Shown piece by piece: positions 13,661 to 17,032 of a stretch of DNA of 17,032 bases. The position numbers and the translations under genes are program-made. Origin of the DNA: an uncultured Succinivibrio sp. (GTDB lineage: Bacteria; Pseudomonadota; Gammaproteobacteria; Enterobacterales; Succinivibrionaceae); contig CAAECI010000007.1 of NCBI GenBank assembly GCA_900754255.1, positions 1 to 17,032 of the forward strand, given 5' to 3'. Positions within the stretch are counted from its first letter, which is position 1. Each line of letters opens with the position of its first letter. The notes beneath the pieces are model-generated. The model was given only the letters and a program-made list of their open reading frames with translations. It was not told where the DNA came from and did not search any database.

Positions 13661-14890
13661 ATGTCTGATGCTGTTCCTAAAGATCATATCGTTTTATGCC
13701 ACTCTTGTGATGCCCCTGTGATCCTTCCTCCCTATAGAGCTGGATATCAATGTCGATGTCCTCGATGTCATTCAAATATTCGGTCGGCATTTAATTACTC
13801 TTTTTTTCAAGGTGGCGTTATTTCTATTTCAGCACTTTTATTGTTGTGTTGTTCATTGACTCAACCCTTTTTTTCCATTCAAGCCGCAGGATTGTCTTTC
13901 ACTGTATCATTACAAAATATTTTGTTGAGCCTGGACGGAGTTTGGAAAATCCTGATTTTAATTTTTGCTTTATCTGTCTTGGTTTTTCCTTTACTTTTGC
14001 TTTGTATTCTGACGCTAATCGGTTTTACGCGATTCAAAACTGGCAGGATAACCGCTGAGGTCTATTCTATAAGTCATTTTTTCTGCTTTGTAGATGTCTT
14101 TGCCTTGGCCGTTGGGATCAGTCTTATCAAGATCTCTGGCTTAGCTTCTGTTTCGTTTTATTCTGGGTTTTACATATATTTGATTTTTTCATTCTTACTT
14201 ATTTGGTGTTGGAAAAGCTTTCCTGCTAAAAAGATATGGGATGAAGTAAAACATATTGAATATATTAATATCTCTCTCAATAAAATTGGAAAAGAGCAAG
14301 GAATAAAGCTTTGCAAACATTGTGGATTTGTTTTTGCATCAAGAGATAGTTCTGAGCTCTGTCCGCGTTGTGGGAGAAAAACCGGCTTTCGAAAAAATAT
14401 GTGGTTTCAACGCTGTCTTGCCTTGCTAATAGCAGCTACTGTAATGTTTTTTCCTTCAAATTATTTACCTGTAATGTTCACTACTTATTTGGGTAACAGC
14501 TTTGGTTCTAATATCATGGATGGAGCACTGGAGCTTTTTTTATCAGGATCTTGGTTCGTTTCTGCAGTAATTATCATTGCATCCCTTTTCATTCCTGGCT
14601 TTAAAATATTTGCGTTGAGCTACCTAATAATTAAAGTTAAACGAAGAAATATCTCAAATCCAGCATCACTTACAACGCTTTTCAGGATTGTCGAATTTAT
14701 AGGTAAATGGTCGATGTTGGATGTTTTTGTTGTGATTGTTATGGCCTCATCAGTCAAATTTTATAACTTGATGGATATAGCTCCTGGATTTGCAATCATT
14801 GCTTTTTGTTCAGTTGTTTTGCTAACTCTTGCAGCAGCTGTTTATTTTGATGAACGATTGATATGGGATAGCAGTGTTGAAAAGCAGTAA
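13661..14890 (+). CDS. pqiA: intermembrane transport protein PqiA
   Basis: PqiA is the inner-membrane component of the Pqi system, which with PqiB and PqiC links inner and outer membranes and is thought to move lipids. The 409-residue length is near that of E. coli PqiA (417). It consists of two similar halves, each opening with a zinc-ribbon-like cysteine cluster: C13/C16 with C33/C36, and C218/C221 with C234/C237 (CKHC..CPRC). Each cluster is followed by about four hydrophobic membrane spans (for example residues 50-73 and 105-125, and 245-270). GGAG stands 6 bases before the ATG. It begins 35 bp after nrdG in the same direction and overlaps pqiB, so it may be co-transcribed with the nrd genes. 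In E. coli the operon responds to SoxRS and RpoS; no such site was identified here. Confidence 0.93.
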   Translation: MSDAVPKDHIVLCHSCDAPVILPPYRAGYQCRCPRCHSNIRSAFNYSFFQGGVISISALLLLCCSLTQPFFSIQAAGLSFTVSLQNILLSLDGVWKILILIFALSVLVFPLLLLCILTLIGFTRFKTGRITAEVYSISHFFCFVDVFALAVGISLIKISGLASVSFYSGFYIYLIFSFLLIWCWKSFPAKKIWDEVKHIEYINISLNKIGKEQGIKLCKHCGFVFASRDSSELCPRCGRKTGFRKNMWFQRCLALLIAATVMFFPSNYLPVMFTTYLGNSFGSNIMDGALELFLSGSWFVSAVIIIASLFIPGFKIFALSYLIIKVKRRNISNPASLTTLFRIVEFIGKWSMLDVFVVIVMASSVKFYNLMDIAPGFAIIAFCSVVLLTLAAAVYFDERLIWDSSVEKQ

Positions 14891-16472
14891 TAATACCGCA
14901 TTGGAAAAGAGGAAAAGACCAGTATCACTTATTTGGGTTGTCCCTTGTTTAGCTGTGATTATCACTGGTCTCTTATTATGGACATCGTTTTTTAATAAAG
15001 GTGAATTAATTACTTTAGAGAGTAGTAATGCATCTGGAATGGAAGCCGGAAAAACTTTAGTTAAGTATCGATCCGTTACAGTTGGAAAAGTAGAAAGTGT
15101 ATCTTTGGCAAAAAACAGGCAAACGGTTGAAGTAAAGGTAAGGATGGATCCAAACGAAAGTGGATTGCTACGGGAAGATACAAAGTTTTATGTTATTAAA
15201 CCTCGCGTAGAGTCATCAAACATTACTGGATTAGAGACACTTATTTCTGGCAATTATATTCAAATTAGTCTAGGAAAATCTGATAAATTTAAGAATCGAT
15301 TTCCTTTACAGGATGAAGTTCCATCTTCAGAAAAAGAGATTAATTCCCTAGTGCTTTCATTAATTTCAGAATCGGGACGAAGGATACGAGACGGAGAACC
15401 TGTTTTATATCGAGGTTTCGTCGTCGGAGAGGTAATTAATGCTGAGCTTGACCCTCATAGTGGCAAAATTACATATCAGGTCAGCATTCAGTCAAAATAT
15501 AAATCGTTGGTAGGATCAAAGACTGTATTTTGGGTGAACAGTGGATTAGATTTTTCGTTTGGAATGCAGGGAGTATCATTTCGCACCGAAAATTTGCAAA
15601 ACCTTCTGTCTGGTGGAATTACTTTTGAAGATCTAGGGAAGCATGGAACGGAGATTAAAAGTGGTCATGAATCAATTCTTTATGATAGCTACAAATCGGC
15701 AATGATAGGTATTTCTGAAACTCATGCACATTATGTTCTGATGGTAAAACCTTCTTTAGGAGTATTAAAACAGGGGGCAATTGTAAGATATAAGGGCATG
15801 CAAATAGGCCATATAACAGATAGCCCATGGTATGAAGATACAAGTAATATCTTAAATGACGAAGATAAAATCCCAGTAAGAATAGCTTTATCTATACAAG
15901 GGGTTGAAGATTCATTGTTAATAGAAAAGTTTGATCGCTTAGTAAATTGTGGATATTTGGTGGCTTCTTTGACATCTTCATCATTATTGTCTGCAAACGA
16001 TGTAATTGATCTAAAGGTTTATAAAAAAAAGAAGTGTCACAACGAAATGGGATTATACCGTGGTATAAAAATTTTACCATTAACTGGTTCCTCTTCATTT
16101 TCTTCTCAAATCAATGCCTTATTGGATAATATGAATAAAATTGATTATGAAGGTATTTCAAAAGAGCTAAAGAATGATTTAGCGGAACTTAATGTCCTTA
16201 TCAAACAGCTTAACCACAGCATAAATTCTATAGAGAATGCAGAGCTTGTCAGAAAAGCATCAGTTATTATGGATGGTTTACAAAAAACTTTGGATCAAAT
16301 GAATGGGAGTAAAACTCAGGATTTTGTATCAGATCTGCGTTCTGTAGTGTCTGATATTGACAGTATATTAAAATCCGTAAAACCGGCAGCGTCCATGGTA
16401 GGTCAGCAGCCAAATTCGTTGATATTTGATAACGTAGGAGAAGATCCCACGCCAGGATCCGATATTAAATGA
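14874..16472 (+). CDS. pqiB: MCE-domain protein PqiB
   Basis: PqiB forms a hexameric tunnel across the periplasm, anchored in the inner membrane. The 532 residues (E. coli 546) start with a basic stretch and one transmembrane helix (SLIWVVPCLAVIITGLLLW, about residues 18-36). Three MCE domains follow, at roughly 43-135, 160-270 and 280-395, each with the pattern of a G-x-V-x-Y(K/R)G-x-x-(V/I)G core (VKYRSVTVGKV, VLYRGFVVGEV, VRYKGMQIGHI). A long helical region (about 415-510) would form the needle-like coiled coil. The start is GTG 14874, with GGGA 6-9 bases upstream, overlapping the end of pqiA by 17 bases; a TTG at 14877 is the alternative. The stop overlaps the pqiC start (ATGA). These junctions suggest coupled translation. 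Confidence 0.94.
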   Translation: MLKSSNNTALEKRKRPVSLIWVVPCLAVIITGLLLWTSFFNKGELITLESSNASGMEAGKTLVKYRSVTVGKVESVSLAKNRQTVEVKVRMDPNESGLLREDTKFYVIKPRVESSNITGLETLISGNYIQISLGKSDKFKNRFPLQDEVPSSEKEINSLVLSLISESGRRIRDGEPVLYRGFVVGEVINAELDPHSGKITYQVSIQSKYKSLVGSKTVFWVNSGLDFSFGMQGVSFRTENLQNLLSGGITFEDLGKHGTEIKSGHESILYDSYKSAMIGISETHAHYVLMVKPSLGVLKQGAIVRYKGMQIGHITDSPWYEDTSNILNDEDKIPVRIALSIQGVEDSLLIEKFDRLVNCGYLVASLTSSSLLSANDVIDLKVYKKKKCHNEMGLYRGIKILPLTGSSSFSSQINALLDNMNKIDYEGISKELKNDLAELNVLIKQLNHSINSIENAELVRKASVIMDGLQKTLDQMNGSKTQDFVSDLRSVVSDIDSILKSVKPAASMVGQQPNSLIFDNVGEDPTPGSDIK

Positions 16473-16996
16473 AAAATTTATTATTGCCAATATTTGTTGT
16501 TCTTATTTCTTCATTGACGCTTGTTGCGTGTGTAGGAGGAAGTAATAATATTAACTTAGCGCAATATTCCATGACTGATGGGGTTAGTAGCAAAACTCTC
16601 TCATCATTTAGTTGTGTTAATGTCAAGTTGTATGGAGTACTCAATGATGGATCTATTGTCGTAAAAACATCCGATGTAGAATTAAGGCCTGCGACAAATC
16701 ATCGTTGGAATGGAAAATTATCTGAGCAACTAGCTTTGATAATGAAGGATGTTATGGACAGAAAAGATGTTGGCGAAAATGTAAAAGCAGAGATATTTGT
16801 AAAGGATTTCTCTGGAGCTGTTTCTGGCGATGTTTGTATTGATGCTTTTTTCAAGCTTAGTAATAATGGTCAAGATTTTTTTTCTAACAGCCTGATTTAT
16901 AATGGTAAGCAAAAAGAACCAGGATATCCTGCGCTGGTCAATGAATTAAAAAAAGGATGGGAATCATTATGCGAACAAGCTGTTTTAAGTTATTAA
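16469..16996 (+). CDS. pqiC: outer-membrane lipoprotein PqiC
   Basis: PqiC is the outer-membrane partner of PqiAB. The 175-residue protein (E. coli 187) opens with a lipoprotein signal peptide: KN, a hydrophobic stretch LLLPIFVVLISSLTL, and lipobox LVAC with the lipidated Cys at position 21. The residue after it is Val, not Asp, consistent with sorting to the outer membrane. The remainder has the mixed alpha/beta pattern of the DUF330/ABC-transport-auxiliary family, including the late Trp-Glu helix (KKGWESLCEQ). The ATG at 16469 overlaps the TGA of pqiB in ATGA, so expression depends on pqiB translation. No strong terminator is seen in the 36 bases remaining in the window. Confidence 0.9.
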   Translation: MKNLLLPIFVVLISSLTLVACVGGSNNINLAQYSMTDGVSSKTLSSFSCVNVKLYGVLNDGSIVVKTSDVELRPATNHRWNGKLSEQLALIMKDVMDRKDVGENVKAEIFVKDFSGAVSGDVCIDAFFKLSNNGQDFFSNSLIYNGKQKEPGYPALVNELKKGWESLCEQAVLSY

Positions 16997-17032
16997 TTTT
17001 GTCGGTTAAATAGAGTTTATATTACGTAAAAC

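Overview
The window looks like a chromosomal piece of an AT-rich, (facultatively) anaerobic gammaproteobacterium, something like a Succinivibrionaceae member; the genus is a guess. The case rests on four things: elongation factor P with an arginine at position 32 beside the arginine rhamnosyltransferase EarP, an anaerobic (class III) ribonucleotide reductase locus, a pqiABC envelope-transport operon, and a heavy load of insertion sequences.

Left half (1 to about 8200) is an IS graveyard. On the minus strand, a decayed ISAs1-type transposase gene (two in-frame stops, running off the left edge) is followed by a second, intact ISAs1-type transposase (1856-3313). Next, on the plus strand, is an IS1634-like (IS4-superfamily) transposase gene cut in two (3621-4205 and 6765-8171) by a complete IS21-family element (4206-6759). 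The IS21 element is flanked by a perfect 5-bp target duplication (TAAAG). It carries istA and a frameshifted istB, ten tandem copies of an 18-bp terminal motif on the left and five inverted copies on the right. Removing it and one copy of the duplication restores the host transposase reading frame exactly.

Centre (8300-10193, minus strand): efp and earP, a translation-elongation pair. EarP rhamnosylates Arg32 of EF-P, which then relieves ribosome stalling at polyproline stretches.

Right half (10469-16996, plus strand): nrdD, a tiny 52-codon gene, nrdG, then pqiA-pqiB-pqiC, all in one direction. The most striking observation is that the large NrdD (753 aa) has its ATP-cone, catalytic core and zinc-ribbon cysteines but lacks the C-terminal glycyl-radical motif. 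That motif (RVTGY, with the rest of the glycyl-radical tail) is encoded by the separate 52-codon gene at 12934-13092, which has its own Shine-Dalgarno sequence and abuts nrdG. The locus therefore appears to encode a split class III ribonucleotide reductase in which the radical-bearing piece is a separate small protein, comparable in logic to GrcA (YfiD) for pyruvate formate-lyase, but here apparently obligatory. The large subunit keeps a short diverged relic of the same segment, pointing to a local duplication followed by loss of the radical site. A long dyad lies just upstream of nrdD. The pqiABC genes follow closely, with overlapping pqiA/pqiB and pqiB/pqiC junctions.
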